Of a stretch of DNA of 64,000 nucleotides, positions 54,158 through 64,000 are shown piece after piece (position 1 is the first letter of the stretch; every line of letters starts with the position of its first letter). The notes under the pieces were generated by a model that did not search any database, had not been told where the DNA came from, and was given only the letters and a program-made list of their open reading frames with translations. The DNA lies in assembly GCF_008033385.1 (NCBI RefSeq), contig NZ_VOGY01000003.1:248001-312000 (forward strand). Reading direction: 5' to 3'. The position numbers were made by a program, and so were the translations under genes. The stretch comes from Algibacter pacificus (GTDB taxonomy: Bacteria; Bacteroidota; Bacteroidia; Flavobacteriales; Flavobacteriaceae).

Positions 54158-54192
54158 ATAAAAAATGCGAGCTTTTGGGCTCGCATTTTTTT
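54158..54192. terminator. Bidirectional terminator between fbp and gltD
   Basis: Stem AAAAATGCGAGC/GCTCGCATTTTT with loop TTTTGG, flanked by A-run and T-run, between convergent genes (fbp plus, gltD minus). Confidence 0.92.
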
Positions 54193-54214
54193 ATACACTA
54201 AAACTATATTAATA

Positions 54215-55678
54215 TTACATAGCAACTAAATCGCCAGATACATCTTTAGTTGGTAAGTTAGATTTACCCATTAAATAGATGTCTACTTGTCTGGCAGCTT
54301 CTCGACCTTCAGAAATAGCCCATACAATTAACGATTGTCCACGACGCATATCGCCAGCAGCAAATATGTTAGGAACGTTGGTTTGGTATTTGCCGTATTC
54401 TGCTTTGTAATTAGAACGAGCATCTTTTTTAATACCTAATTTATCTGCTAAAGTACTTTCTGGACCTGTAAAACCTAAGGCTAATAAAGCTAAATCACAA
54501 GGCCATGTTTTTTCTGTACCTGCAATTTCAATTAGTTGTGGACGTTGGCCAGGAACCATTTTCCATTCCACATTTACTGTTTTTAAAGCTGTTAGTTTAC
54601 CACTGTCATCTTTTATGAATTCTTGGGTGTTAATTAGCCAGTTACGTTCGACACCTTCCTCATGAGAAGAGGATGTTTTTAATTGTAATGGCCAATATGG
54701 CCAAGGAGTAGTTGGTGAACGGTGTCCTGGTGGTTTCGGCATAATTTCAAAATTAACTACCGATTTTGCTCCATGGCGATTAGAAGTTCCTACACAATCC
54801 GATCCTGTATCACCTCCACCAATAACAATAACGTTTTTGTCGGTTGCTAATACTTGATCTTTAACATCTTTACCATAAAGTACTTTTGTTTGTTGGGTTA
54901 AAAAATCCATAGCTTGTACTACACCGTCGGCATCGATACCTGGCGTTGGTAAGCTTCGTCTTTCAGTTGCACCACCACATAATACTACAGCATCAAATGC
55001 TTTTAAATCTTTAACATCGTAGTTTACGCCAACATTTACATTCGTTTTAAAGGTAATGCCTTCGGCTTCTAGTATTTTTACACGACGATCAATAATGCCT
55101 TTTTCCATTTTGAAATTAGGAATTCCGTAGCGTAATAAGCCACCAACTTCATCATCACGTTCAAAAACAGTAACGGTGTGCCCAGCTCTGTTTAATTGTT
55201 GCGCTGTGGCTAAACCAGACGGTCCAGAGCCCACAATAGCAACTGTTTTTCCAGTTCTTCTTTTTGGAGGATGTGGTTTAATCCAGCCTTCTTTAAAAGC
55301 ACGTTCTACAATGTTTTTTTCAATATTTTCAATTGAAATAGGGTCTTCAATGATACCTAATACACACGCTTTTTCACATGGAGCAGGGCATAAGCGACCC
55401 GTAAACTCTGGGAAGTTGTTTGTGGAGTGTAACAACCAAGAGGCTTTTTTCCATTCGCCTTGGTGTACCATGTGATTAAAATCTGGTATTAAATTACCAA
55501 GTGGGCAACCACTATGACAAAAAGGGATACCACAATCCATACATCTAGAACCCTGGAGTTCTTTCTCTTTTTCGGTTAATGGTATTGTAAATTCTTTATA
55601 GTTTTTTACACGGTCTTTTACGGGTGTGTAAGTCTCGTCTTGTCTTTCAATTTCTTTAAATCCTGTTACTTTTCCCAT
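54215..55678 (-). CDS. gltD: Glutamate synthase small (beta) subunit
   Basis: A 487-residue NADPH-dependent oxidoreductase subunit of GOGAT. The N-terminal Fe-S binding region is seen as CMDCGIPFCHSGCPLGNLIP and CPAPCEKAC. The FAD site is VAIVGSGPSGLATAQQL (~148), the NADPH site is VIVIGGGDTGSDCVG (~285), and the C-terminal NIFAAGDMRRGQSLIVWAISEGREAA segment is also present. It feeds electrons to the large subunit, coded 3 nt upstream. Together they make two glutamate from glutamine and 2-oxoglutarate. Confidence 0.96.
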   Translation of the reverse strand: MGKVTGFKEIERQDETYTPVKDRVKNYKEFTIPLTEKEKELQGSRCMDCGIPFCHSGCPLGNLIPDFNHMVHQGEWKKASWLLHSTNNFPEFTGRLCPAPCEKACVLGIIEDPISIENIEKNIVERAFKEGWIKPHPPKRRTGKTVAIVGSGPSGLATAQQLNRAGHTVTVFERDDEVGGLLRYGIPNFKMEKGIIDRRVKILEAEGITFKTNVNVGVNYDVKDLKAFDAVVLCGGATERRSLPTPGIDADGVVQAMDFLTQQTKVLYGKDVKDQVLATDKNVIVIGGGDTGSDCVGTSNRHGAKSVVNFEIMPKPPGHRSPTTPWPYWPLQLKTSSSHEEGVERNWLINTQEFIKDDSGKLTALKTVNVEWKMVPGQRPQLIEIAGTEKTWPCDLALLALGFTGPESTLADKLGIKKDARSNYKAEYGKYQTNVPNIFAAGDMRRGQSLIVWAISEGREAARQVDIYLMGKSNLPTKDVSGDLVAM

Positions 55679-55681
55679 TGC

Positions 55682-58600
55682 CTATCCTATTGTTAATTCT
55701 TCTACCATTGGTTCTTCAGTTTCTAAGCGTATTAAAGCATTTTTATATTCGGTTGGCATTACACGAACAAAGTTGTCTATACTTGTTTCCCAATCCTCTA
55801 ATAATCGTTTACCTAATTTACTTTCGGTATATGTTACGTGATTTTGAATAATTGCTTTTAAATCGGCTGCGTCTTCTGTTGTAATATCTTCAAACTCGAT
55901 AGTTTCAGTATTACAAAGTCCGTTTACAAATTTATTTTCTGGATCGTAAACGTAAGCGATACCGCCACTCATACCTGCAGCAAAGTTTCTTCCGGTAGAA
56001 CCAAGAACAATAACTTTACCACCTGTCATATATTCACAACAGTGGTCTCCTACGCCTTCAACTACTGCGGTTGCTCCGGAGTTTCTTACAGCAAAACGTT
56101 CGCCTGCAATTCCGTTTATATAAGCTTCACCTTGTACAGCTCCAAATAAACAAACGTTACCAACTATAATATTCTTTTCTGCTAAGAAATCTGCCTTTTC
56201 TGGTTTCTTTACAATTAATTTCGCTCCAGATAAACCTTTTCCTAAATAATCGTTTGTATTTCCATCGACCATAAAGGTTAAACCATGAGCTCCAAAAGCA
56301 CCAAAACTTTGTCCGGCAGAACCTGTGAATTTAATATTTAAAGTGTCTTCTGGTAGACCAAGGTGTCCGTAAATTTTAGAAACTTCGTTACTTACAATGG
56401 CACCAACTGAACGGTCTGTATTTTTAACAGGGTACGATAAGTTCATTTTTTCTTTTCTGTAAAGTGCGCGATGTGAGTCTTTAAGAATTCTGAAATCTAT
56501 AACGTTATCTAAATTATGATCTTGTTGTTCGGTGTTTTTAACCGACATTTGTTTGTATACTTCTGGTCTGTGTAAAATAGCCGATAAATCTAAACCTTTA
56601 GCTTTATAATGGTTTATAGCTTTGTTGGTATTAATTTTATGCGTTTGGCCAACCATTTCTCCTAACGTTCTAAAGCCTAATTGCGCCATAATTATTCTTA
56701 ATTCTTCCGCAATATAATAGAAGAAGTTAATAACATGTTCTGGTGTGCCTTTAAAGTTTTTACGTAACTCTTTATCTTGAGTAGCAATACCTACAGGGCA
56801 GGTGTTTAAATGGCATTTACGCATCATGATACAACCAGAGGCTACTAATGGTGCGGTTGCAAACCCGAATTCTTCTGCCCCTAATAAAGCTGCTATTGCA
56901 ACATCACGACCTGTTTTTAATTGGCCATCACATTCAACAACAATACGACTTCTAAGGTTGTTTAGTACTAAGGTTTGTTGTGCTTCAGCTAAACCAAGTT
57001 CCCAAGGTAAACCAGCGTGTTTTAGAGAGGTAAGTGGCGATGCTCCTGTTCCGCCGTCGTATCCTGAAATAAGAACAACATCGGCTTTTGCTTTAGAAAC
57101 ACCAGCAGCAATAGTACCTACACCAACTTCGGATACTAATTTTACATTAACTCGAGCTTCACGATTGGCATTTTTCAAATCGTATATAAGTTGTGCTAAA
57201 TCTTCGATGGAATAAATATCGTGATGCGGTGGTGGTGAAATTAAACCAACAAATGGTGTCGAATTTCTAGTAGAAGCAATCCAAGGTAAAACTTTGTGTC
57301 CTGGTAGTTGCCCTCCTTCACCCGGTTTTGCACCTTGAGCCATTTTTATTTGAATTTCCTTTGCATTAGTTAAGTAATGCGAAGTTACGCCGAAACGTCC
57401 AGAAGCGACTTGCTTAATGGCCGAGTTTCTGCTATCGCCATTGCTGTCTTTTTGGAAACGTCTGCGATCTTCTCCACCTTCACCAGAATTAGATTTTCCT
57501 CCAATGCGGTTCATGGCAATCGCTAAGTTTTCGTGTGCTTCACGAGAAATAGATCCGTAAGACATCGCACCCGTTTTGAATCGTTTAACGATTTCAGTCC
57601 ATGGTTCTACTTCATCTAAAGGAATGGGATCTAAATTATCGAATTCAAATAAACCACGAATGGTCATTAAATTTTTCGATTGTTCGTTTATAGCTTTTGC
57701 ATAAACATCATAACTCGCTTGATCGCTTAGACGAACGGCTTGTTGTAGTTTGGCCACCGTTGTTGGGTTGAATAAATGGCGTTCGCCATTTCGTCTCCAT
57801 CGGTAGTCGCCTCCAATATTTAATCCTAAGTTTTTATCAATAGTATTGTCTGGGTAGGCTTGTTTATAACGTTCGGTAATTTCTTTTTCAATTTCATATA
57901 AACCAATACCTTCAATTCGAGAAGCGGTATATGGGAAATATTTTTCAACAAATTGAGAGTTGAAACCAACAATTTCGAAAATTTGAGAACCTCTATACGA
58001 GTGTAATGTTGAGATTCCAATTTTGTTCATGACTTTTAAAATACCTTTTCCAATGGCTTTGTTAAAATTATCAACGGCTTTTTGCTCATCCATACCTGTA
58101 ATAAAGCCTTCTTTAACCTGTATTCTAATAATTTCATTAACCATATAAGGGTTTATAGCAGAGGCGCCATAACCAAATAAAGTAGCAAAATGATGTGGTT
58201 CACGTGGTTCTGCAGATTCGATAATAATATCGAAATAAGAACGCTTACGTAAACGGTTTAATTGGTGATTTACATAAGAACAAGCTAATAGACATGGAAT
58301 AGGAGCAAATTCTTGATTGACACCTCTATCTGAAAGAATAATGATGTTTGTTTTGCGATCTAAGGCTTTTTCTATTTGCGCTATAATATCTTCCATAGCA
58401 TCTTCTAGGCCATTAAGCCCTTGTGCTTTTGGATATAACATTTGAATAGTTTCAGCTTTAAAACCTTCAACTGAAATATTTCTTATTTTTTCTAAATCGG
58501 CATTAGAAATTACCGGGTTTTGAATTCTAAGTTTTCTACATTGCCTATCGGTAATACTGAAAATGTTTCTGTCTTTACCAAGATTTAAGCTAATATCTGT

Positions 58601-60196
58601 AACAATTTCTTCGCGAATACCATCTAAAGGCGGGTTGGTTACTTGGGCGAATAATTGTTTAAAGTAGTTTGAAATTAGTTGAGGTCTATCGGATAACACC
58701 GCTAAGGGTGTGTCTATTCCCATAGATCCTAAAGCTTCTTTTCCAACTTGAGCCATTGGTGTAATAACTTCTTGAATATCTTCAAACGTATAGTTAAATA
58801 AACGTTGTCTTGTTTTGATATCAATAGTTTCTATTGGGCAAGTTTCATTGTTGTAAGGAACGTCTTTTAAATGTAATCTTGTATTATCTAACCATTCTTT
58901 ATATGGTCTTTCTGAAACAATTTTACTTTTTATTTCTTCATCTTCAATAATACGACCTTCGTTCATGTCTACCAAGAACATTTTTCCTGGTTCTAAACGT
59001 CCGTGTCTTTCAATATCTTCTGGAGCAATATCAACCACACCAATTTCTGATGACATGATTAATTTTCCACTTTTAGTTACGGTATATCGAGATGGTCTTA
59101 AACCGTTTCTATCTAATAAGGCACCAATATAATCGCCATCTGTAAATGGTACCGATGCTGGACCATCCCAAGGTTCCATGATACAAGCGTTGTACTCGTA
59201 AAAAGCTTTACGCTCTTCCGACATGGTAGCGTGTTTTTCCCAAGCTTCAGGAATCATCATCATCATGATTTCTGGTAATGATCTGCCTGTATGTGTTAAT
59301 AGTTCTACAACCATGTCCATAGAAGCCGAATCGGATTTTCCTGGAAGTATAATTGGGAATAATTTTTCTATTTGTGGACCGAAAACATCAGATTTCATGA
59401 TTTCTTCACGTACACGCATTCTGCTTACATTTCCTCTCAGGGTGTTAATTTCACCGTTCTGGCACATGTATCGGAATGGTTGTGCTAATTCCCATGTAGG
59501 CATGGTGTTGGTTGAGAACCGTTGGTGCACCAGCGCAAGGCGTGTTACTAAATCTATTTGTTGTAAATCGGTGTAGTATGGCCCAATATCTTCAGGCATA
59601 ATAATACCTTTATATATTAAGGTACTTGTTGATAAACTAGGAACGTAGAAATAGGTGCTTTCAGAGATTTTAGATTGACTAATAGTGTGCTCTGTTATTT
59701 TTCTGGCCGCGTATAGTTTTGCTTTAAAATCCGCATCGCTAATATCATCGGTTTTTCCAATAAATAGTTGTTCAATGTTAGGTTCAGAAGCTGCAGCAAT
59801 AGGGCCTAATTGAGAAGAATCTACAGGGACTTCTCGCCATCCTAAAATAGAAAGCCCTTGTGCTATAACTTCGTTTTCGAAAGTTGTTTTACAAAAATCG
59901 TATTGGTTTTTTACTTTAGGTAAGAATACCATACCAACAGCATATTCTCTTTGTTCTGGAATATTAAAATCGCATACGCGTTTAAAATAATCGTGTGGAA
60001 TATCAATTAATAAACCAGCACCATCACCAGTTTTTCCGTCGGCACTAACGCCACCACGGTGTTCTAATTTTACTAGAATTTCTAATGCGTCGTGTATGAT
60101 TTGATTTGTTTTTTCTCCTTTAAGATTACAAATAAAACCAGCGCCACAGTTTTCGTGTTCAAATTCTGGTAAATAGAGTCCTTGTTTCTTCAGCAT
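55682..60196 (-). CDS. gltB: Glutamate synthase large (alpha) subunit
   Basis: A 1504-residue protein. The N-terminal amidotransferase domain uses the catalytic Cys in [10 protein letters not shown] (~17), so a short propeptide is probably removed. Then come the central domain (~430-770), the FMN synthase domain (~800-1200; [35 protein letters not shown], and the 3Fe-4S Cys cluster in [15 protein letters not shown]) and the GXGXG beta-helix C-terminal domain ([23 protein letters not shown]). Size is full length. gltD follows 3 nt later, and a good promoter is found 28 nt upstream. Confidence 0.97.
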   Translation of the reverse strand: MLKKQGLYLPEFEHENCGAGFICNLKGEKTNQIIHDALEILVKLEHRGGVSADGKTGDGAGLLIDIPHDYFKRVCDFNIPEQREYAVGMVFLPKVKNQYDFCKTTFENEVIAQGLSILGWREVPVDSSQLGPIAAASEPNIEQLFIGKTDDISDADFKAKLYAARKITEHTISQSKISESTYFYVPSLSTSTLIYKGIIMPEDIGPYYTDLQQIDLVTRLALVHQRFSTNTMPTWELAQPFRYMCQNGEINTLRGNVSRMRVREEIMKSDVFGPQIEKLFPIILPGKSDSASMDMVVELLTHTGRSLPEIMMMMIPEAWEKHATMSEERKAFYEYNACIMEPWDGPASVPFTDGDYIGALLDRNGLRPSRYTVTKSGKLIMSSEIGVVDIAPEDIERHGRLEPGKMFLVDMNEGRIIEDEEIKSKIVSERPYKEWLDNTRLHLKDVPYNNETCPIETIDIKTRQRLFNYTFEDIQEVITPMAQVGKEALGSMGIDTPLAVLSDRPQLISNYFKQLFAQVTNPPLDGIREEIVTDISLNLGKDRNIFSITDRQCRKLRIQNPVISNADLEKIRNISVEGFKAETIQMLYPKAQGLNGLEDAMEDIIAQIEKALDRKTNIIILSDRGVNQEFAPIPCLLACSYVNHQLNRLRKRSYFDIIIESAEPREPHHFATLFGYGASAINPYMVNEIIRIQVKEGFITGMDEQKAVDNFNKAIGKGILKVMNKIGISTLHSYRGSQIFEIVGFNSQFVEKYFPYTASRIEGIGLYEIEKEITERYKQAYPDNTIDKNLGLNIGGDYRWRRNGERHLFNPTTVAKLQQAVRLSDQASYDVYAKAINEQSKNLMTIRGLFEFDNLDPIPLDEVEPWTEIVKRFKTGAMSYGSISREAHENLAIAMNRIGGKSNSGEGGEDRRRFQKDSNGDSRNSAIKQVASGRFGVTSHYLTNAKEIQIKMAQGAKPGEGGQLPGHKVLPWIASTRNSTPFVGLISPPPHHDIYSIEDLAQLIYDLKNANREARVNVKLVSEVGVGTIAAGVSKAKADVVLISGYDGGTGASPLTSLKHAGLPWELGLAEAQQTLVLNNLRSRIVVECDGQLKTGRDVAIAALLGAEEFGFATAPLVASGCIMMRKCHLNTCPVGIATQDKELRKNFKGTPEHVINFFYYIAEELRIIMAQLGFRTLGEMVGQTHKINTNKAINHYKAKGLDLSAILHRPEVYKQMSVKNTEQQDHNLDNVIDFRILKDSHRALYRKEKMNLSYPVKNTDRSVGAIVSNEVSKIYGHLGLPEDTLNIKFTGSAGQSFGAFGAHGLTFMVDGNTNDYLGKGLSGAKLIVKKPEKADFLAEKNIIVGNVCLFGAVQGEAYINGIAGERFAVRNSGATAVVEGVGDHCCEYMTGGKVIVLGSTGRNFAAGMSGGIAYVYDPENKFVNGLCNTETIEFEDITTEDAADLKAIIQNHVTYTESKLGKRLLEDWETSIDNFVRVMPTEYKNALIRLETEEPMVEELTIG

Positions 60197-60223
60197 AATC
60201 GTTTAAAAACTTGAGTTGAATCG

Positions 60224-60253
60224 TAAAGATATGTACTACGATTTAAAATACAA
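60224..60253 (-). promoter_or_regulatory. Promoter of gltBD
   Basis: On the minus strand TTG (60253-60251), 19 nt, then TATCTTTA (60231-60224), one base off the TAnnTTTG consensus with optimal spacing, 28 nt from the gltB start. A 7-bp inverted repeat (AATCGTA 60219-60225 with TACGATT 60237-60243) overlaps the -7 box and could be an operator. Confidence 0.65.
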
Positions 60254-60495
60254 TATTACTGTTTCATTATTTCGATTTTTTAGGCGAAGCGAAGATTAAA
60301 ATAAGTATATATCAATAATATGACAGTTTTTTAATAAATACTCAATTGGGTTTTTTGCCATAATTACGGATGTGTGAATTAATGGTAATATTTGGTTGTT
60401 TTCTTAGATGGAATGATATTAAAATTCATAAAAAACTAATAATTGTTCAAGGAAAGTGTTGTTGAAAAACCAAAAAATAAATTTATTAGAAACAA

Positions 60496-60517
60496 TACCC
60501 CTAAAAAATTAGGGTTA
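60496..60517 (+). promoter_or_regulatory. Distal palindrome of a tandem pair upstream of the porin-amt genes
   Basis: TACCCCTAA-AAAA-TTAGGGTTA: 9-bp arms with one mismatch. Its reverse complement resembles the element at 60548-60571 (shared TAACCCT, T-rich centre, GGGG). The two centres are 53 bp apart, about five helical turns. Confidence 0.55.
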
Positions 60518-60547
60518 AAATTAAGTATTCAATAAAAATGGTTTAAA

Positions 60548-60571
60548 TAACCCTTATTTTTATGGGGGTTA
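60548..60571 (+). promoter_or_regulatory. Proximal palindrome of the tandem pair
   Basis: TAACCC (60548-60553) and GGGTTA (60566-60571) enclose a T-rich centre. It lies just upstream of the -7 box at 60585, where an activator or repressor could contact polymerase. Paired with the distal copy, it is a likely binding site of a nitrogen regulator. Confidence 0.55.
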
Positions 60572-60584
60572 AAATAATTTAGTA

Positions 60585-60592
60585 TAGTTTTG
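60585..60592 (+). promoter_or_regulatory. -7 box of the porin-amt-glnK unit
   Basis: TAGTTTTG fits TAnnTTTG, 53 nt before the porin start. No TTTG is found in the -33 region, where the proximal palindrome lies instead; this fits an activator-dependent promoter. No sigma-54 (GG-N10-GC) element was seen. Confidence 0.55.
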
Positions 60593-60645
60593 ACGTGTTC
60601 TTAACTGATAAACAATAACTAATAACTATTAAAACGATTACAATT

Positions 60646-61632
60646 ATGAAAAAAATTTTCACACTTTCAATGCTCTTTATGGCAACTGCAATATTTGCTC
60701 AAGAGGAAGAAACAAAAAAAATATCTATTAGTGGTAGTATTGATGCTTATTACCAAACTAATTTAAGTGCTTCAGATAATTTAGGTCAATCTTTTGGTAC
60801 TTCATTTGCTGATCGAGAAGGATTTGCTTTAGGTATGGCTAATATTGTAACTTCTTATGAGGGAGAAAAAACAGGAATGGTTGCCGATTTAGTATTTGGT
60901 CCAAGAGGTGTTGATGCAGCAGGTGCTGGTAGTGATCTTTATGTAAACCAGTTATATGCTTACTGGAATGTTTCAGAGGGTACTACCTTAACTATGGGGC
61001 GTTTTAATACATTCTTAGGTTATGAAGTGATTTCTCCAGTAGCAAACTTTAACTATAGTACATCTTATTTATTCTCTAGTGGGCCATTTTCTCACTTAGG
61101 TTTAAAAGCCGATTTTTCTTTGTCTGATGATTTTAGCTTAATGTTAGCCATTATGAATGAAACTGATGTTTATGATAACATGAGTGGAGATTATTCATTT
61201 GGTGCGCAGTTAGGATATGCAGGTCAATATTTAAACTTATACTATGCTGCTGTAGGTCTTGGTTTTGAAATTGATTACACCGGTGGATTTGATTTATCTG
61301 ATTCTTTTTTCTTAGGAATTAACGCCGCTTATGCTGATAATGATGGGGAAGGATTTACAGGAGCAGCCTTATATCCTCAAGTTGCTGTTTCTGATAGCTT
61401 TTCTTTAGGATTAAGAGGGGAGTATTTTGACTGGTTAAGTGATAGTGATAGTGCTATTGATGATCAAGATGTTCTTGCTCTTACTTTAACAGGTAGTTAT
61501 ACTTTAGAAAACTTAATTATTAAACCAGAATTACGTTTAGATAGTAATAGTCAGGAAGTGTATTTAGATGGTGATGCTGCGGCTACTAAAAGCTTAGCTG
61601 CTTTTACTTTGGCTGCTATTTATTCTTTCTAA
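60646..61632 (+). CDS. Outer-membrane porin-like barrel (Bbp2/OmpL type)
   Basis: A 328-residue outer-membrane protein with signal MKKIFTLSMLFMATAIFAQ. The body consists of regular amphipathic beta strands (SISGSIDAYYQTNLS, GMVADLVFGPRGVD, DLYVNQLYAYWNVSEGTTLTMGRFNTFLGYE), an Asp/Gly/Ser-rich loop pattern, and a C-terminal strand ending AAIYSF with a terminal Phe. It resembles the beta-barrel porin-2 (Bbp2) family. Its position directly before amt suggests it lets ammonium or other small nitrogen compounds cross the outer membrane; this is inference. Confidence 0.85.
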   Translation: MKKIFTLSMLFMATAIFAQEEETKKISISGSIDAYYQTNLSASDNLGQSFGTSFADREGFALGMANIVTSYEGEKTGMVADLVFGPRGVDAAGAGSDLYVNQLYAYWNVSEGTTLTMGRFNTFLGYEVISPVANFNYSTSYLFSSGPFSHLGLKADFSLSDDFSLMLAIMNETDVYDNMSGDYSFGAQLGYAGQYLNLYYAAVGLGFEIDYTGGFDLSDSFFLGINAAYADNDGEGFTGAALYPQVAVSDSFSLGLRGEYFDWLSDSDSAIDDQDVLALTLTGSYTLENLIIKPELRLDSNSQEVYLDGDAAATKSLAAFTLAAIYSF

Positions 61633-61649
61633 GACTAATAAAATATTAT

Positions 61650-61677
61650 AAATCCCTGTTTTAACGCGCAGGGATTT
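61650..61677 (+). terminator. Hairpin between porin and amt
   Basis: Perfect 9-bp stem AAATCCCTG/CAGGGATTT with a 10-nt loop and no T-run after it. More likely a partial attenuator or a 3' stabiliser that sets different levels of porin and amt from one transcript. Confidence 0.55.
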
Positions 61678-61714
61678 AAAACACTAGTATTAACTAACCA
61701 AAAAAAAATATAAT

Positions 61715-63007
61715 ATGATGTCAATATTAAATTTACCATTATTAATTCAAGATACCGCCGCTATTGAAGGCGATATGGGAATGCTCTGGATGCTTATATC
61801 GGGTATTCTAGTGTTCTTTATGCAAGCAGGGTTTTTTCTAGTAGAGTCTGGAATGACAGATTCTAAGAATGCTGTAAATATTGCTATGAAAAATTTCCTA
61901 GATATTGCAGTAGGCTCATTAGCGTTCTGGTTTATAGGTTATTCTTTAATGTATGGAGCAGATCAAGGTGGAGGGTTTTTCCACTGGGGAGGTTTTGCAT
62001 TTTCTCAAGGTGCTGCCGATTTATTCTTCCAAACCGTATTTGCTGCAACTGCTGCAACTATTGTTTCTGGAGCTATAGCTGGGAGAACAAAATTTACAAC
62101 CTATGCTGTTTTTAGTCTTATTTTAACGGCTTTCATTTACCCTATCGCTGGGGGTTGGGAATGGAATGGTGGTTGGTTAAACAATACCGATGGTATTATG
62201 CCAGCTGAATTTATCGATTTTGCAGGATCGTCTATTGTTCACTCTGTTGGTGGATGGGCAGCGCTTGTTGCTGCTTGGATGGTAGGTCCTAGAATTGGAA
62301 AATTCTTAGATGGTAAACCTGTTGAAATGCACGGTCACAACCAAATGTACGCTACTTTAGGTGTATTTATTCTTTGGTTAGGATGGTTCGGTTTTAATGG
62401 TGGTTCTCAATTAGCTTGGGGTGGTGACGATGCTACTGCTGCTTCTCAAGTTGTGTTAGTAACTAACCTAGCTGCTGCTGCAGGTGCATTAGGAGCTTTA
62501 TTGTTAACTTGGTTTAAAAATGGAAAACCAAATTTAGGAATGACTTTAAATGGTGCGCTTGGTGGTTTAGTAAGTATAACTGCTGGTTGTGGAAACATGA
62601 GCGAGGTAGGTGCTGTATTAGCAGGTCTTATTGGTGGTATACTTGTAGTATTCGCTATTGGTTTTGTAGAAAAAACATTAAAAATTGATGATGCAGTAGG
62701 CGCTATTTCGGTACACGGTATTTGTGGTGCTTGGGGAACTTTAGTTATAGGTCTTTGGGGTATCGATGGTGATGCTGGAATAGGAATATTTAACGGTGGT
62801 GGTGCTGCCCAATTGGGTGCACAAGCTATTGGAGTTATAGCTTATGCGGTATGGGCTATTGTATTATCTTTCGTTTTCTTAGGGATTATGAAAAAGATTT
62901 GGGGGCTAAGAGTTTCTGAAAAAGAAGAAATAGATGGTCTTGATTGGTACGAGCATGGTTCTATTGCTTACCCAGGTAAGAGACAAAGAGAAATTGAAGA
63001 AGAATAA
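61715..63007 (+). CDS. amt: Ammonium transporter (Amt)
   Basis: A 430-residue inner-membrane ammonium channel with 11-12 helices. Typical signatures are the N-terminal FMQAGFFLVESGMTDSKNAVNIAMKNFLD with the Phe gate, FFQTVFAATAATIVSGAIAGRTKF, the DFAGSSIVHSVGGWAALVAAWMVGPRIGKF segment containing the first pore His, and the HGICGAWGTLVIGLWG region with the second pore His. The order porin, amt, P-II, amt is a nitrogen-uptake unit. P-II controls the channel directly in known systems. Confidence 0.95.
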   Translation: MMSILNLPLLIQDTAAIEGDMGMLWMLISGILVFFMQAGFFLVESGMTDSKNAVNIAMKNFLDIAVGSLAFWFIGYSLMYGADQGGGFFHWGGFAFSQGAADLFFQTVFAATAATIVSGAIAGRTKFTTYAVFSLILTAFIYPIAGGWEWNGGWLNNTDGIMPAEFIDFAGSSIVHSVGGWAALVAAWMVGPRIGKFLDGKPVEMHGHNQMYATLGVFILWLGWFGFNGGSQLAWGGDDATAASQVVLVTNLAAAAGALGALLLTWFKNGKPNLGMTLNGALGGLVSITAGCGNMSEVGAVLAGLIGGILVVFAIGFVEKTLKIDDAVGAISVHGICGAWGTLVIGLWGIDGDAGIGIFNGGGAAQLGAQAIGVIAYAVWAIVLSFVFLGIMKKIWGLRVSEKEEIDGLDWYEHGSIAYPGKRQREIEEE

Positions 63008-63028
63008 AATATATATTTAATTATTATT

Positions 63029-63070
63029 AAATCTAAAAAGGTGCCTGAAAATGGCGTCTTTTTAGATTTT
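63029..63070 (+). terminator. Attenuator-like hairpin between amt and glnK
   Basis: AAATCTAAAAAG(GT)GCC pairs with GGC(GT)CTTTTTAGATTT around a short loop, with one internal mismatch. It is followed by TTATAACTTTTT, so it may terminate some transcripts before the P-II gene. Confidence 0.6.
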
Positions 63071-63158
63071 ATAACTTTTTGAGAAACATTTGATCTTAGG
63101 GTTTATACCACTTAAATATTTTATAATTTAACAAACTAAACTATTAAGAATTAAAATT

Positions 63159-63497
63159 ATGAAAAAAATTGAAGCAATTATTAGAAAGTCAAAATATCGT
63201 GTAGTGAAAGAAGCTTTACATGATGTTGGGGTAATATTTTTCTCTTACTGGGACGTAACCGGTTTAGGTAATGAGAAAAAAGGCCATGTCTATCGCGGTG
63301 TTAGTTATAGTACTAGCGATATACAACGTAGATACCTGTCCATTGTAGTAAACGATGATTTTGCAGAAGCAACCATAAAAGCTATTATCGATTCTGCTGG
63401 AACAGGAGAAGTTGGCGATGGTAAAATATTTGTGTCCAATGTTGAAGAATGTTACAGAATTAGAACCGGTGAAAAAGGCAGTGACACATTAAAATAA
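63159..63497 (+). CDS. glnK: P-II nitrogen regulatory protein (GlnK type)
   Basis: A 112-residue signalling protein of the P-II family, a trimer binding ATP/ADP and 2-oxoglutarate. It has KKIEAIIRKSKYRVVKEALHDVGV at the N-terminus, the T-loop GNEKKGHVYRGVSY with Y50 at the position uridylylated in other bacteria, and the C-terminal GEVGDGKIFVSNVEECYRIRTGE. The T-loop tip (YSTSDIQ) differs from the proteobacterial RGAEYMVDF, so modification is uncertain. Lying between two amt genes, its job is to gate them by nitrogen state. Confidence 0.95.
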   Translation: MKKIEAIIRKSKYRVVKEALHDVGVIFFSYWDVTGLGNEKKGHVYRGVSYSTSDIQRRYLSIVVNDDFAEATIKAIIDSAGTGEVGDGKIFVSNVEECYRIRTGEKGSDTLK

Positions 63498-63518
63498 ATA
63501 TATAATTAAACTAATAAC

Positions 63519-64000
63519 ATGGAATTACTTACAATAAATAATGTATGGATGATGATCTGTACGGCATTGGTTTTCTTTATGCATACAGGTTTTGCATTTT
63601 TGGAAATTGGACTAACTAGACAAAAAAACACATTAAACATATTATTTAAAAATATTCTAATTATTACTATTGGCTTGCTGTTATATTGCTTGGTAGGCTT
63701 TAATTTAATGTATCCCGATTTCGCTGAAGGATCTGCAGGGATTTTTGGTTTTGCTGGATTTGGATTAGAAGCCCCTCTAACTGCCGAAGGTGTTTTAGAT
63801 TTAACATATAATCAGGGGTATACCTACTGGACAGACTTCTTATTCCAAGGTATGTTTGCTGCTACTGCTGCTACTATTGTGTCTGGAGCTGTTGCTGAGC
63901 GTATGAAAATAGGACCATTCATGATGTTTACTGTAATCTATGTTGGTGTTGTATATCCAATTGCTGGTTCATGGAAATGGGGAGGCGGGTTTTTAGATCA
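63519..64000 (+). CDS. Second ammonium transporter (5' part, cut by the window edge)
   Basis: An open frame from ATG 63519 to the right edge (160 codons seen). It begins MELLTINNVWMMICTALVFFMHTGFAFLEIG, continues LTRQKNTLNILFKNILI, then DFLFQGMFAATAATIVSGAVAERMKIGPFMMF, the same helix pattern as the amt gene at 61715 but clearly different in sequence. It starts 21 nt after the P-II stop, so it shares its transcript. The C-terminus lies outside the window. Confidence 0.92.
   Translation, partial: MELLTINNVWMMICTALVFFMHTGFAFLEIGLTRQKNTLNILFKNILIITIGLLLYCLVGFNLMYPDFAEGSAGIFGFAGFGLEAPLTAEGVLDLTYNQGYTYWTDFLFQGMFAATAATIVSGAVAERMKIGPFMMFTVIYVGVVYPIAGSWKWGGGFLD

Overview
The window is an AT-rich chromosomal segment of a marine-type member of the Flavobacteriaceae (Bacteroidota). 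The evidence is the Bacteroidota promoter pattern (TTTG, about 19 nt, TAnnTTTG), a type IX secretion C-terminal sorting domain, a CarboxypepD-reg TonB-dependent receptor, a fused OlsF-type acyltransferase, DUF4286 and DUF4412 proteins, and weak Shine-Dalgarno sequences. Species cannot be given from the sequence alone.

Layout. 1-7.7 kb: a large outer-membrane/secreted protein running off the left edge, exodeoxyribonuclease III, an OmpA lipoprotein, an ABM-domain protein and penicillin-binding protein 1C. 7.8-16.2 kb: a TonB-dependent receptor under an inverted-repeat operator, a DUF1080 protein, the ferrous iron genes feoA-feoB with a 45-residue FeoB-associated Cys-rich protein, a SCO protein and RseP. 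16.2-23.3 kb: tRNA-Asn, a TPR protein, DUF4286, an XRE/DUF2975 pair with a 19-bp palindrome at its promoter, pheS and nhaA. 23.4-30.3 kb: a five-gene RND efflux operon that begins with a GbsR/MarR-type repressor and ends with a TetR-type repressor.

30.3-35.4 kb is an accessory, partly decayed block: a membrane-anchored TPR/AraC regulator, secreted proteins and lipoproteins, and two lipoprotein pseudogenes. It is bracketed by two diverged copies of one junction (3' end of tetR plus 5' end of a conserved hypothetical gene). The left copy keeps tetR intact and the right copy keeps the hypothetical gene intact, so the block was inserted or created by duplication.

36.8-39.3 kb holds the most unusual feature: about 18 tandem copies of a ~114-bp hairpin-forming repeat, in two arrays on either side of a small GIY-YIG nuclease gene. 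The arrays lie between two convergent genes. The arrangement suggests a nuclease-associated repeat element, analogous in concept to REP elements with their dedicated nucleases.

39.3-54.2 kb: tex, a cupredoxin-fold/AhpD-like/AraC group, rsmA, mgtE, a 2-hydroxyacid dehydrogenase, small enzymes, a TauE/SafE permease, a TM2 protein, olsF, lysC, a GNAT and fbp. 54.2-64 kb is a nitrogen-assimilation region. gltB-gltD is transcribed leftward. A porin-like protein, amt, the P-II protein and a second amt (cut by the right edge) are transcribed rightward, with two similar palindromes 53 bp apart upstream of the rightward promoter.
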